64,000 nt of DNA from Periplaneta americana (lineage: Eukaryota > Arthropoda > Insecta > Blattodea > Blattidae). The notes beneath the pieces were generated by a model. The model saw only the letters and a program-made list of their open reading frames with translations, was not told where the DNA came from and ran no database searches. The DNA lies in contig NC_091128.1 in the NCBI RefSeq assembly GCF_040183065.1, positions 173,559,244-173,623,243 on the forward strand. Direction: 5' to 3'. The position numbers and the translations under genes were made by a program. Position 1 is the first letter of the stretch. Every line of letters begins with the position of its first letter. This document shows, one piece after another, positions 10,405 to 21,412 of this stretch.

Positions 10405-11689
10405 GAGTAACTGTTACTAAGCCACACAACTCGCTGCCATGATTCATCGTCACTGTCAGGAGCTTAAGGTATATTTTTGTGAGCTAACAGGCAGATGGAC
10501 GTGCATGGACAGTGCAACCAGATAAAACGGGTGAGGCCTAAGAAAGTTACATCATGAGCTTTTGATCTGGAGTTTTATGCTATAATTAGTGATTCTACGT
10601 ACATCCTTTACAAAGCATGTTGATTTAATTTAAGTTCCCATTATCACCACCACCACATCATCACAATGACAACTATAATTTGTAACAATTTCTGGAAGCT
10701 GCGAAAGTTCCATCTTGAGGATGATGCTCATATCAGTATGTACAAAATCAGTTTATCAGCCACATGTCAACATAAAGTGTAGTTAAAAGTGAAGAAGGGA
10801 TTTTTCAAATTTGAGGTAGTACAGTTGTGAAGAGCAGAAAACTCCTGATTGGATGGTTGATGTCTGGTGTCGCCACATCTTGTTCTATCTAGAGTGCACT
10901 AAGGCATTCATGACATCCATATGTACTATTTTTAGCCAGAGTTGAAAGTATTTTTACTACACAGAGATGACTAACGAAATCAGTCTTCCGTGTGACTGAG
11001 ATTCCTTTCATTGTGTCAGGTTCAGAATTCTACAGAGTAATGAGCATTTTACGATAGAATTAATTTTGCTAAATTAGTCTCAAAACTGACAATAACCAGT
11101 ATTTGAAGAAAGTTTAAAATATAGAATCCCAAGAATATGCTCTTGTGGAATTACGTATTGTAGAAAATTAATATTTACATTTGTGTAATGCCGGAGTTTG
11201 ACCTGTCATCACAAACATGTGGGTGACTAGACAGAAGTGAGATACAGACCTACGCTACTGGCGAGCATGTGAGATATCGTAGTCTTTTCTCTTACTACCC
11301 ATCTGTATAGAGAGTGGAGAAAATGCATGGGGAGGACTTTATAAGACTGGCTGAAGTATTCCCACGGTGAATTATGTTTCCTTAATATGACCAAGTCTGC
11401 ATTAGTTTTGAAAGGAGGAACTACTACTTTGTGCTCTTATTAAGGAATAATCAAAGTGGGTATGTTGATAGGTCTCTGACTGTGAATATGTCTGATGCAA
11501 ATAGAAATTTAATTTTAATTTTTAAAACATGCTTGAAGGTCTATTTATGATTTGTAATATGTTCGAAATTATTCGCATATTCTGTGTAACATTGATTGAC
11601 ATCTAATGAGATAAATCTCCATAATATATTCTGAATACAGGGATTGATAAGGAATTTCCAGATTTATTTTTTTCTTCTTTTTCAAGATA
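10405..11689 (+). other. Probable YKT6 3' UTR and flank
   Basis: The sequence directly follows the YKT6 stop codon. It is non-repetitive as far as can be seen and has no competing ORF. The length of the UTR and its poly(A) site could not be fixed by eye. Confidence 0.4.
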
Positions 11690-11736
11690 TACGAGGCGCA
11701 TCCAGAAAGTAAGTGTCCCTGATTCCATTTAGAGAA

Positions 11737-11844
11737 AGAAAACGCAATTTCATGAAAATATTTATTGGAATTGATATAGCAGTTGTTAAAAGAAAACACA
11801 ATTTCATGAAAATATTTATTGGAATTGATATAGCAGTTGTTAAG
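11737..11844. repeat. 54-bp tandem duplication
   Basis: Two adjacent, nearly identical copies start with AGAAAACGCAATTTC (11737) and AGAAAACACAATTTC (11791). They lie in the subterminal part of the second mariner. Confidence 0.85.
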
Positions 11845-12708
11845 CTATTTTTCAACATACCGTATTTATTCGGCCATCACCTATAGTACCCCCCTTCCTT
11901 TACATTTTTGAAAGTCAAAATATAAACTTCTATAATGACTGTTCTAATTCAATATCTACGTTGTATGGCATAAAAATGCTAAAATAGGGTATTTTAATCC
12001 CCTTCCAAACCAAATGATTTTATAAGGTTCGCACCTATCCTTTCCGAATTTTTTAAGTAAAAATACAAGAAAAAAGGAGGATCCTATAGCCGAGTAAATA
12101 TGGTATATTGTTGTTGAAATGCCTAGATGTTTGGCAACGAAGTCAGTAGTCTTCTTGTACTTCATTATTTTTGAGGTATAGAATCTTCTTTAATTCAGAT
12201 ATCTTGCTTTGTTTTCTGAAGTAGTCCCCACCCAGAGATCTGATTAGGGGCAATTTCGACTCAAAAAATTTTACTCTAAAAGTTTTTTTTAAAAGACACC
12301 TTGTTTTTATGTTAAGACTGTTACTTCACCAATTCATAACCCCCAAAATGTTTGGAGGGCCACAACTACTGTTGGTTAGCAGGCCTAGACCTAGTCAGGA
12401 GGGCTGATCATATCCCACTTTACCATCTATGAGACACTTTTATGCTGTGGTAGTCCACCATTTATGTTACAGTTAGAGACAAAGCAAGAATGAAATGATA
12501 TCCTATCCCTCGAATACTCTAATACCTTCAGGTTCGAAGAAAACAAAAGTTCAACCAAGGGAGATTGGATAGAATAAAAGAGAGAGGGAATTTGATGTGG
12601 GAAAGTAAGAAGTACCAAATTCGGTCATTAACTCACCAAGCTGACCAGTGCTTTGAGGTATCTGGTGAGTAGCCCTTCCTTTTAGTTCGTCATACAAAGG
12701 TATGATTA

Positions 12709-12903
12709 CTAACAGCTGCACCACGTGAAGGTAAGGAATGGGACATTAGGCGAATTGTCCAGATTGGTTTCTTTGTATTCTTTTTCAACATATTCCTCAT
12801 GGAAATTGAGACATTTGTCATAACATCCGATCAACTTTCGTATCCCTGTGTTGTAGAAGTCTGCCTTCTGGGATCGAAACCAACGTAGGACAGCCGTCTG
12901 CAC
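12709..12903 (-). pseudogene. mariner transposase C-terminus, inverted
   Basis: The minus strand reads VLRWFRSQKADFYNTGIRKL, then YDKCLNFHEEYVEK, the standard mariner C-terminal block. The catalytic triad is absent. It is head-to-head with the plus-strand block starting near 12930. Confidence 0.75.
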
Positions 12904-12929
12904 CTTTCTGTAATTGTGAAAATACTGCT

Positions 12930-13215
12930 GGTATTATCTTGCTGCACGATAATGCTCTACCATATATGGTTCGGTGCACAACATCTGCAGAATTTTTGCT
13001 GGGAAGTGTTTCAACATCCACCCCTACAGCCTGGATCTCATTACCAGCGATTACCATCTTTTCATACACTTCAAGAAATTTCTGTCCGGTCAGCATTTTC
13101 ACAGTAACAGAGAGGTGCAGATTCCAATCCCAGGTGGCAGACTTCTACGACACAAGGATACAAAAGTTCCTCCTACGGTATGACAAATGTCTCAGTTCCG
13201 GTGAGGAATGTGTTG
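12930..13215 (+). pseudogene. mariner transposase C-terminal half, frameshifted
   Basis: The plus strand reads LLHDNALPYM (second catalytic Asp block). It then shifts between frames through FLSGQHFHSNREV and QVADFYDTRIQKF, then LRYDKCLSSGEE. The third Asp motif is degraded. This is the transposase relic of the 11692-13283 element. Confidence 0.75.
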
Positions 13216-13285
13216 TCTGTTCCAGTAAATTTTCTTCTTTCTCTAAACAGCCCCAGGGAAACTTACTTTCTGGACGCGCCTCGTA

Positions 13286-15640
13286 AGTAACTCTCATCTG
13301 GTAATGCATCCTTCAAAGTAGCCTTCTTAGGACTGTAAGGGATTCATTTACAGAAGAAATTCTTGAATTTCACTCACCAAAAACCAGAGTGTGCATCGAA
13401 TTTCTTTCCTCTTAATATCATTTTAAGATTTATAAGGAGGAAAAGTCACAGGATAAGTAGGAGAGTTGTGAATGCACAGGAATATTGTTTTTACTCGTAA
13501 ATTCAGCTGTACACAGTGAGTAGGAACTTACTCCTGGTGAAACACACAGTATACAGATTTTCAATTCTTTGTGTGTTTTCCTTGCCCATTTCCTTGAAGA
13601 CGCCATAGTAAGTAATGAGTGTGTCCTCACAAATACAGGGTGTTCCTATGCAGACTGGTCCCACTTTGACCTCTACCTAACAAAATCTGTAGTCGGGCTG
13701 TGAGTGGTCGTACACCAGTGTATGGACAGATCTGTGCACACTTCCCTACGCAAACCACTTAGCTTCCTTGAGCCAGGCACTTCACACTACCATCATTGAG
13801 CTGACAGAACATTACTACTTCGGACCTGTCTGCGTAAGAACTCTCTGTACATTTTTTATACAGGTTTGATTTATGTCGTATCTCAATGAAGAACATCCAG
13901 TATTATTAGTGTCTTCAGTGAAGATCACATTATTTTTGAATTTCTAAAATTTATGCTCTGTTCACTATGTACCTATGAAATGCTTCTCTCAACATTTTGT
14001 ATGTCTACATAGCATTTTTTTTTTTTTTTTTTAAATTATTTGGTGCATATTTGCTGTTTTAAAATTTCTATCACCTCTCCCTTATGAATTGCAAAAAACA
14101 TTTTGTATACATTTACATCCCAGTAATGTCTTGTGTTTTTGCCTTAATCTACATAGGAAATGACAGAAGAATTTATTCTAACACCACCTAGCCAGAAAGT
14201 ATTGTACTTCTGACTAGCAGCCCCAAATTGTGATCAATATGGAAATTCTTTTATCATACCTCGTATATTGTGACATTATTTGTGGAAAGTTACAGAAATT
14301 GAAGTTGTAGGTAGATCGAAGTAATTGGTTTCAATTTCAGTATCTAGTTCTGGTGGTCCCAGAAACGAAGACAGATCTTGCCTTCAAATGATCTTGTTCC
14401 CTATACAATTTGCATCCTTGCAGTAGTTAAAAGAAAATGACTTCAGAATGAATGAGTAGCAACAATTTCTTCCTCCCTTTAAAACTACAAAGAAACAATT
14501 TGTGTAACAATTGAGATTTATCTGCTTGTACCACTGAATGTATTGCACTCGTGTGGAAGGGTCTTTGAAGCTTGTCCCCTCGAGAAAATGTCAGTAAGCT
14601 TGAGTAACAAATGTAGAGAACCGCGGAGGGAGTTTGTCTGTTCTGTCCCACTTCCAGTTGAGCTGATTCAGAGTAGCTGTATTTATGTTGCAGTAATTAT
14701 TTATAAAACCAAAATTATAGACACTTCTAGTAAGCATCGCCGAGAACTTGGCAAATAATTATTTAGAAAATTGTAATACAAATATGAAAAGAAACTGTAG
14801 GTAATTTGAAATGTAAAGAGTAAAGATTTACAATTTTTGTGCATTGCATTGTAGTTAAGTGTGAAACCCTTGTAGTAGGAGTAGATAAGTTTCAAGCAAT
14901 AATGCTGTGTGGACCAGTGAGCGTGCAGCTTTGTAACACAGTGGAACAAAGTAGAACATATCCATTATAATGACATTAGAAAATGGTTGCTTACTTCTGA
15001 TAGAGTGTATCTAAGCTTTTGTGTGTAATTACAATCATTCCATCTCTAGAAGTTTGGTGTTCATGATATACGCTTGTGTTCCTTCTTGTATGTGTGAAAT
15101 CTCTCATACATGTCATTTTAGTTAAGAGACCTGTGAACAATGTTGCAACTTAAAATAAGGACGTGTAATTTAGTGACTGTAAGACACAGGTGGTTGTATT
15201 CTTTCTTCGAGTTTCAGAGATTTTTGTAAACGTTTTGTATTTGGGATGGATGCAATAGAGTTTCGATTATCCAGCCTAAATAAGACCAAAGGTGAGCCAC
15301 GTAACAGAAATTGTAGAATAATTATTTGAAATTACTTTTTCAGAAATTGGTTGTTATATTGAATGCCACTTGTAGGCAACAGTGCGTTATTCTTGGTCAG
15401 AAGAGGAGTGAATTTCCGTTACATCTGATTAGTTCTTCAATATGAGTTCAGATTCTGTGACTAAGGCTGCATTCATAATGCATAATTTATAAATTTATTA
15501 GTCTTGTTCCGTAATGATGTATTATATACAATCTCGCACTTCACTGACACTGCATCAGTGTGCTTTTGAGTGACCTGTTTTGTTTTAGTCTATTGTGCAT
15601 ATCTGTTAGCAATCAGCAGTTTGTTTTTCACACTTGACGA
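13286..15640. other. 2.3-kb region without recognised genes
   Basis: No supported CDS. It contains a poly(T) run near 14019-14033 and an ACAGGGTGTT sequence at about 13637 that resembles one end of a TA-type element without a partner. It could include distal YKT6 3' UTR. Confidence 0.4.
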
Positions 15641-15859
15641 GATTTTAACTTCTATAAAAGAAATTTCAAAGGCATATTGGTTCCGTTAAGTTCAAGTTAA
15701 TTGAAAAATGAGTTCTGTTCAGTCAATACTTAACATAAACACAATAAAACATGTTATAATAACATTTACACAGATTTTAAAAACAAACGTTTTCGCCAAT
15801 TTTGATTGGTATCTTCAGGTCGTGTAGGTCGAATGGAACATGTTATAAAAAGTGAACAC

Positions 15860-16607
15860 TTGGTATATGACATTAAAAACCAAAGTTACAACTGTAATAT
15901 CACTTAAAACAGAGAATAGAATATAGCAAAAGCCTCCACGATGTGTGTAGACTTGGTATATGACGTTAAAAACCAAAGTTACAACTGTAATATCACTTAA
16001 AAACAGAGAATAGAATATAGCAAAAGCCTCCACGATGTGTGTAGACTTGTTATATGACGTTAAAAACCAAAGTTACAACTGTAATATCACTTAAAAACAG
16101 AGAATAGAATATAGCAAAAGCCTCCACGATGTGTGTAGACTTGTTATATGACGTTAAAAACCAAAGTTACAACTGTAATATCACTTAAAAACAGAGAATA
16201 GAATATAGCAAAAGCCTCCACGATGTGTGTAGATTTGGTATATGACGTTAAAAACCAAAGTTACAACTGTAATATCACTTAAAACAGAGAATAGAATATA
16301 ACAAAAGCCTCCACGATGTGTGTAGACTTGGTATATGACGTTAAAAACCAAAGTTACAACTGTAATATCACTTAAAACAGAGAATAGAATATAGCAAAAG
16401 CCTCCACGATGTGTGTAGACTTGGTATATGACGTTAAAAACCAAAGTTACAACTGTAATATCACTTAAAACAGAGAATAGAATATAGCAAAAGCCTCCAC
16501 GATGTGTGTAGACTTGGTATATGACGTTAAAAACCAAAGTTACAACTGTAATATCACTTAAAAACAGAGAATAGAATATAGCAAAAAGTCTCCACGATGT
16601 GTGTAGA
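15860..16607. repeat. 93/94-bp satellite, eight units
   Basis: Repeat starts (TTGGTATATGAC or TTGTTATATGAC) fall at 15860, 15953, 16047, 16141, 16235, 16328, 16421 and 16514. Units are nearly identical. The length switches between 93 and 94 bp with the A run in CACTTAAA(A)ACAG. Because 93 is a multiple of three, the minus strand gives a spurious repetitive ORF. The array lies inside the Penelope-like arms. Confidence 0.95.
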
Positions 16608-16940
16608 ATCACTGTGTTGAAAGAGGCATGTGTGAACCAAGGAAACAGCAAAACTCTTCTGTCATTGCAGATACAATTTTCAAGATAGATTTGAAGATGC
16701 TACGAACAGGTCGGTCGTGTCGCCGTTATGGAGAGCAGGAAAAATCCTGTAAATCGTAAGGATAGAATGAAAGAATATTTAGAAGCATTTAAGTATTATT
16801 TAAATATTCTAAAACAATACTTACAAAAAATGGAAGAACGTCTTGAAATCCATGAGGCCGGCGACACGACTGATCTTTACATTAAGTGGTAGCGTATGAC
16901 GAAAACTATATACGTTGCACGACTAGTGGATGAATGACCG

Positions 16941-17510
16941 TTACTTGCGTGTGATTTTAAACAGCGGGTTATTTGAATTTGGGTATTGTTCGTTAAGGAG
17001 CAGGCTATCATTATTATTAGAAAAGGTGGTAATATATAGTTCCTCCGCAGCATTCATATAATTATGATTGTTAATAGTCTTTAAGACCTGAAGGGCTTCT
17101 TCTATGCCAGTAAGTTCGTGATTAAGGGAAATGAGATGCGTGGCAAACTTTGATTTATTCCTATTGAATTTGAAGTCAGAGACGTGCTCTTTGTAACGCG
17201 TGCGAAAATTCCTTTTTGTTTGGCCAACGTATTTACTGGGACAGTTTTTACATTGTAATAGATGGATACCGCTATTGGCAAATTTATTGTAATTTTGAAT
17301 GTTATTGGGGATTATATTATTAAGTTTGTTGTTGGTACGGAATGCTACGTTAATTTGTTCTTTTCTAAAAAGGTTACCTAATTTGTATGACACATTACCG
17401 AAAAATGTCATGGGTTTCCAGTGGGTGGTTTTAGTTTTTAAAATCTGTGTAAATGTTATTATAACATGTTTTATTGTGTTTATGTTAAGTATTGACTGAA
17501 TAGAACTCAT
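16941..17510 (-). CDS. Penelope GIY-YIG endonuclease, C-terminal fragment
   Basis: The 189-codon minus-strand ORF carries the C-terminal endonuclease of Penelope-like retroelements. In order it has the GIY-like strand GIHLLQ (residues 81-86), CKNC (87-90), KYVGQT in place of YIG (93-98), and the catalytic-helix arginines in NFRTRYKEH (101-109). HLISLNH (125-131) and a glutamate-bearing AAEELYI (154-160) follow. The CxxC and the following histidines match the zinc-binding insertion of this family. The ORF begins at the arm sequence (MSSIQSILNI), so the reverse transcriptase that normally precedes it is gone. The domain is intact, but a product is unlikely without the RT. Confidence 0.85.
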   Translation of the reverse strand: MSSIQSILNINTIKHVIITFTQILKTKTTHWKPMTFFGNVSYKLGNLFRKEQINVAFRTNNKLNNIIPNNIQNYNKFANSGIHLLQCKNCPSKYVGQTKRNFRTRYKEHVSDFKFNRNKSKFATHLISLNHELTGIEEALQVLKTINNHNYMNAAEELYITTFSNNNDSLLLNEQYPNSNNPLFKITRK

Positions 17511-17543
17511 TTTTCAATTCTATAAAAGAACTTGTGCTATTAA

Positions 17544-18316
17544 GGGGAGTTGGTTATTATCGCATGCAAAATAATGGTAAAAATAGCCTATCTTCAAGCA
17601 GTTCATAAATATAATACTATTTATCAGAGATCTTTCATTTTTGTTAGCTATGTGTGTATACATATTAAGCTTTAAAATGAAAAAGAATGGTGACTCTAGA
17701 GTAAATCTGTATCCTTAAATTAATTTTTTTAATTAAGCACATTTCTTTTTATAAATTCACTACATGTCTGTGATTAGGTACACTCTATTCACTTATTATA
17801 ACACATATTGAATTGAAAATTTGACCACTTACTGCTAATAGATACTAAAACATACCCTACTAAAATTATTCATGTATCTGTAATATTATGGGCACAGGGC
17901 TTATAGCAATCATCACCGTCAGTAAAATAAAAAAAAAAAAATGACGAAGATTAGTATAAGCCGTATGCCCATAATATTACAGATATTTTAATAATTTTAG
18001 TAGGGTATGTTTTAGTATCTACTAGCAGTAAGTGGCCAAAAATTTTAATTCAACGTGTGCTATGATAAGTGAATAGAATGTACCTAATCACAGGTATGTA
18101 GTGAATTTATATAAAAAAATATGTTTAAATTAAAAAATTAATTTAAGGGTAAGAATTACACTAGATTAACCATTCCTCTTTCATTTTAAAGCTTAATGTG
18201 TATACATATATCATTAAAAAAATTAAAGAGCTGTGATAAGTAGTATTACATTTATGACTGCTTGAAGATAGGCTATTTTTACCATTACTTTGCATGCGAT
18301 AACGTCCAATTACCCC
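17544..18316. mobile_element. Fold-back MITE with TTAA target duplication
   Basis: The two halves are inverted copies. The left starts GGGGAGTTGGTTATTATCGC (17544). The right ends with the complement of GGGGTAATTGGACGTTATCG (18316). TTAA flanks both (17540-17543 and 18317-18320). The arms are about 380 bp with an A-run loop near 17930-17940. The TTAA target suggests a piggyBac-mobilised element. No ORF. Confidence 0.85.
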
Positions 18317-18377
18317 TTAAAAGTCCTTCACTATAGAACAATAACAAATCCTTAAATGATAATACAGTCAGCTCTGG

Positions 18378-18690
18378 ATATAGTGAACTCTGTTGTAGTG
18401 AACATTCGGCTATAGTGAACCTAAATTGTTGGTCCCGACCCACATACTTTAAAAAGTACATTAATATTTCCATTTATAGTGAGCCCTCTCTTCGGTTGTA
18501 GTGAACATTCGGCTATAGTGAACCTAAATTGTTGGTCCCGACCCACATACTTTAAAAAGTACATTAATATTTCCATTTATAGTGAACCCTCAATTCGGTT
18601 GTAGTGAACATTCAGCTATAGTGAACCTAAATTGTTGGTCCCGACCCACATACTTTAAAAAGTACATTAATATTTCCGTTTATAGTGAAC
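18378..18690. repeat. 103-bp minisatellite, three units
   Basis: GTTGTAGTGAACATTC recurs at 18392, 18495 and 18598. Each unit repeats TATAGTGAACCTAAATTG, GGTCCCGACCCACATACTTT and AAAAAGTACATTAATATTTC. The motif TAGTGAAC occurs about three times per unit and again at the opposite end of the element (about 20757). Confidence 0.92.
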
Positions 18691-19171
18691 TTTGTATCCT
18701 GACAAATAAGACAGACCGTCTTATATAAAATTGAAAGAATGTGTTGAGAACAACATGCTAAGTTTCTTACTCCATTAGTCAAAGGACAAAGGTAGGATTA
18801 GTGGTTCCTAGACAATGAGCTGTACTGTAAATCCAGGCAACCCATGATGACCCTGCCTCACTCTACTGTCGAAGGGTTGACATTCTGTTCTCAGGCACTC
18901 TACTCTACTGTTATTTCTAATCCTCCACCGTCAAAGGGTTGCCTTTTATTCTCAGAAACATTTCCATTATGACTGATAGCATCGAAACAACGGAAAATGA
19001 AATTGCCTTCTTTTATTAAAAGGGGACGGACATTATGTCCAGAGCATAAATGGAGGTAAGATTTCGGTGGCTTTCAAACTACATCAATCCCCTCCCAGTT
19101 TCCATGAAGTAATCCGGGAAGTTCCAAGGCTGAGTACGCAGTCACACCATAACAGCACAGTCTACTATGTA

Positions 19172-20455
19172 CAGTCGCGAAGCTCAATATGTAGTAAAAA
19201 TGCAAACATGGGTAGTTGCCCACCACTAGGATCGCTACTATCGCCTCATCATCGCAGATCTCTCTCCTAGCAGCCAACAAAATATGTTACACTTTCGTTG
19301 TCGTGTTCTTTTGGAAAAATTAACACCTTCCTTCCATTATTGAAATATTAAATGCATAAAGTTAATTTATTATTTTAATGAAGTATATTAAATTCCACCA
19401 TAAACTCGAAGATACCTGCAAGAAATAAGTTAATATAATTTTTGTTTGTGCAAAACGAACTGAAATTTACTATAATAGCTTCACTCATTCAAGATTATAG
19501 CGATAATTAACTATGAAACCAATAAATATTAATTTGCATTTCTCTTTACAACAATAATAATGGAAATATGAATTAATGGAATAACTTACGTGTACCGGTA
19601 CTTGTAGTGTAGGCTTACGTAGTTAACAAAGTGGGATGAGGTTAAGCAATAATAATCACACCAGAATTGGAAATAAAACGTGATCAATAAATTTTATTGT
19701 AACAGACTTTTTCTACGTCTCTAGTAAAGCAACAAATAAAAATAACAACAAAATTAACAGCTATAATTAAGAAAAAAGTAGGCCTAAGCAATAATAATCC
19801 CACCAGAATTGAAAATAAAACGTGATCAATAAATTTCATTAAAACAAACTTAATTTTTCTACATCTTTAGCAAAATAACACATAAAAATAATAACAAAAT
19901 TAATAGCTACAATTAAAAATATATCCTCTGAAAAAAAAAAAAGTAGACCTAACCTTTATTTCTCTGGAAATTTAGCAGCCTAAGTGACAGAACTTTAACC
20001 GGTATCTAATGTCCTTTCAGTTAGACTGAAACATTTCATTGTGAAATTTAAGGATATAATGTATTCTAACAGTCACAAAGAACTTCAAATTAAGAGTTTT
20101 GTTTCTGCACAGCATTCTTGTGGAAACCCAGGAACCTTTCTGAATCTTTCGGAAACCGGAAAAAGGATAACTCTGATTTCTTTCTCTTACTGTTGCTACA
20201 ATTTATAGCACTACAAACGTCTCCTCCTTGTCCTTATTATTATTCCAATTATTATATTTTAGCCATTAACATTTTCATTATAAACATTAACGAACATTTC
20301 ACGAGCATCAATGTGAAATACGCAATGAGCTAGCACTCGATAGAAATACGACACAGTCCAAAGTCGACCATGGACAGTCTATTGTTTCTAGTTGCTAACC
20401 GCTTGGAGCGCTTTATCACGAGATTTGCAAAAAAACACCTCAAGCTTCGCGACTG
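19172..20455. mobile_element. Nested TA-type element with 13-bp TIRs
   Basis: CAGTCGCGAAGCT at 19172 is matched by its complement ending at 20455. TA lies on both sides (19170-19171 and 20456-20457). The short TIRs and CAGT start suggest another pogo-like non-autonomous element. No transposase was recognised in its interior. Confidence 0.65.
19637..19893. repeat. Direct repeat inside the nested element
   Basis: AAGCAATAATAATC, CACCAGAATTG and AATAAAACGTGATCAATAAA occur from about 19643 and again from about 19787, spaced about 145 bp. Diverged A-rich sequence follows both copies. Confidence 0.75.
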
Positions 20456-20532
20456 TATATAGTAAACTGTGATAACAGCGTTTGTCATTTCTACGTGATC
20501 TAGTGTTCCAACAGTGAATGTACTGTATAAAA

Positions 20533-20661
20533 ATGTCGAAGCGTAAAGTGTTTCCTTTGGAAGATAAGGCGAATATTATAAGTGACATTGAATGTGGTCT
20601 TTCGCAAGCAGACTTGGGTCGACAGCATAGTTTAAGTAAATCAACTGTGAGTAACAGTATA
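20533..20661 (+). pseudogene. pogo/Tigger transposase N-terminal HTH remnant
   Basis: ATG at 20533 opens MSKRKVFPLEDKANIISDIE, then CGLSQADLGRQHSLSKSTVS, a psq/CENP-B-type helix-turn-helix. The usual DDE part is absent, and the frame runs into unrelated sequence after about 20661. It is the only coding trace of the 18365-20796 element. Confidence 0.75.
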
Positions 20662-21072
20662 CAGTGTAATCTCCTCCGCAGAAATGAAATATTTTATTTT
20701 CTTGTTCACAATTTCATTCATTTCTGTCATTTAAGGTTAGAGGAGAGACACTTCAGATATAGTGAACGAAATATGCAAGCCCGCAGAGGTTGACTGTATA
20801 ATCAAATAAAGACTATAAATTACTTTGAAGTGATGATGCTGATTTTACTTCAAATTTCATTAATAGCCCTTGATGCAAGCATTTTCATGGTCTTCCCAAA
20901 TTTCTCCTTCCTCTTGGTACATAGGCAAGAATTTGACTAGGCTATCTGTTGCGAACAACCCTTTCAACATGTTTCTTCCACTGAAGTCTCTCTATGCTTT
21001 TCTATTAAAATGTTCATAGTAAAATAGCTATCACAACATGATCTTCCTTTTCGGAATCCATTTTGCTCTTCA

Positions 21073-21075
<3 letters not shown>

Positions 21076-21123
<48 letters not shown>
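21076..21123. repeat. (ATT)n microsatellite
   Basis: About 15 ATT units immediately upstream of a LINE D fragment. Confidence 0.9.
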
Positions 21124-21126
<3 letters not shown>

Positions 21127-21139
21127 AACATTAACATTA

Positions 21140-21354
21140 ACATTAAATCCAGACGTTTGAGATGGGCAGGGCATGTAGCATGTATGGGTGAATCCAGAAA
21201 TGCATATAGTGTGTTAGTTGGGAGGCCGGAGGGAAAAAAGGTCTTTGGGGAGACCGAGACATAGATGGGGGGATAATATTAAAATGGATTTGAGAGAGGT
21301 GGGTATGATTGTAGCTTATGTGAGGGCAGCAATGAACCTCCTAAAAGCCATAAG

Positions 21355-21357
<3 letters not shown>
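21140..21357 (+). pseudogene. LINE D 3' fragment
   Basis: It reads SRRLRWAGHVACMGESRNAY, then LGRPRHRWGDNIKMDLREVG, then a deletion and YVRAAMNL, as in the longer LINE D copies at 31444 and 56630. It is frameshifted and shortened. It ends with AAAAGCCATAAGTAAGTA and runs into an ATT microsatellite. Confidence 0.85.
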
Positions 21358-21410
<53 letters not shown>

Positions 21411-21412
21411 GT
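21358..21412. repeat. (ATT)n microsatellite at a LINE 3' end
   Basis: About 17 ATT units directly abut the LINE D tail, followed by TTG units. Confidence 0.9.

Larger units (their letters stand above)
11692..13283. mobile_element. Second mariner-like element, rearranged
   Basis: The left end CGAGGCGCATCCAGAAAGTA at 11692 matches the complement of CTTTCTGGACGCGCCTCG ending at 13283. TA flanks both ends (11690-11691 and 13284-13285). It differs in TIR sequence from the mariner at 8851. At 1592 bp it is longer than usual because two transposase C-termini lie inside in opposite orientations, and a 54-bp segment is duplicated in tandem near the left end. Confidence 0.8.
15699..17520. mobile_element. 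Penelope-like element with inverted arms
   Basis: About 85 bp at 15699-15787 recur inverted at 17438-17520. Both start GAATTGAAAAATGAGTTCT or close to it and contain CAGTCAATACTTAACATAAA. TATAAAAG lies just outside each arm (about 15653 and 17521). The right arm runs into a GIY-YIG endonuclease gene on the minus strand, and the left arm into a 93-bp satellite. Penelope-like retroelements are known to carry terminal repeats in direct or inverted orientation, often partial. The reverse transcriptase is missing. Confidence 0.7.
18365..20796 (+). mobile_element. pogo/Tigger-type element, decayed and with a nested insertion
   Basis: The ends CAGTCAGCTCTGGATATAG (18365) and the complement CAGTCAACCTCTGCGG (ending 20796) are flanked by TA (18363-18364 and 20797-20798). 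CAGTCAAC-type ends and an internal HTH_psq-like ORF place it in the pogo/Tigger group. The left end holds a minisatellite. A 1284-bp element is nested at 19172-20455. Confidence 0.7.

Noticed and set aside
13637-13700. ACAGGGTGTT as the end of another TIR element
   Set aside because: No matching inverted end was found downstream within several kilobases.
16181-16651. 156-codon minus-strand ORF with a 31-residue repeat
   Set aside because: The 93-bp satellite is a multiple of three, so an open frame persists by itself. The peptide resembles nothing known.
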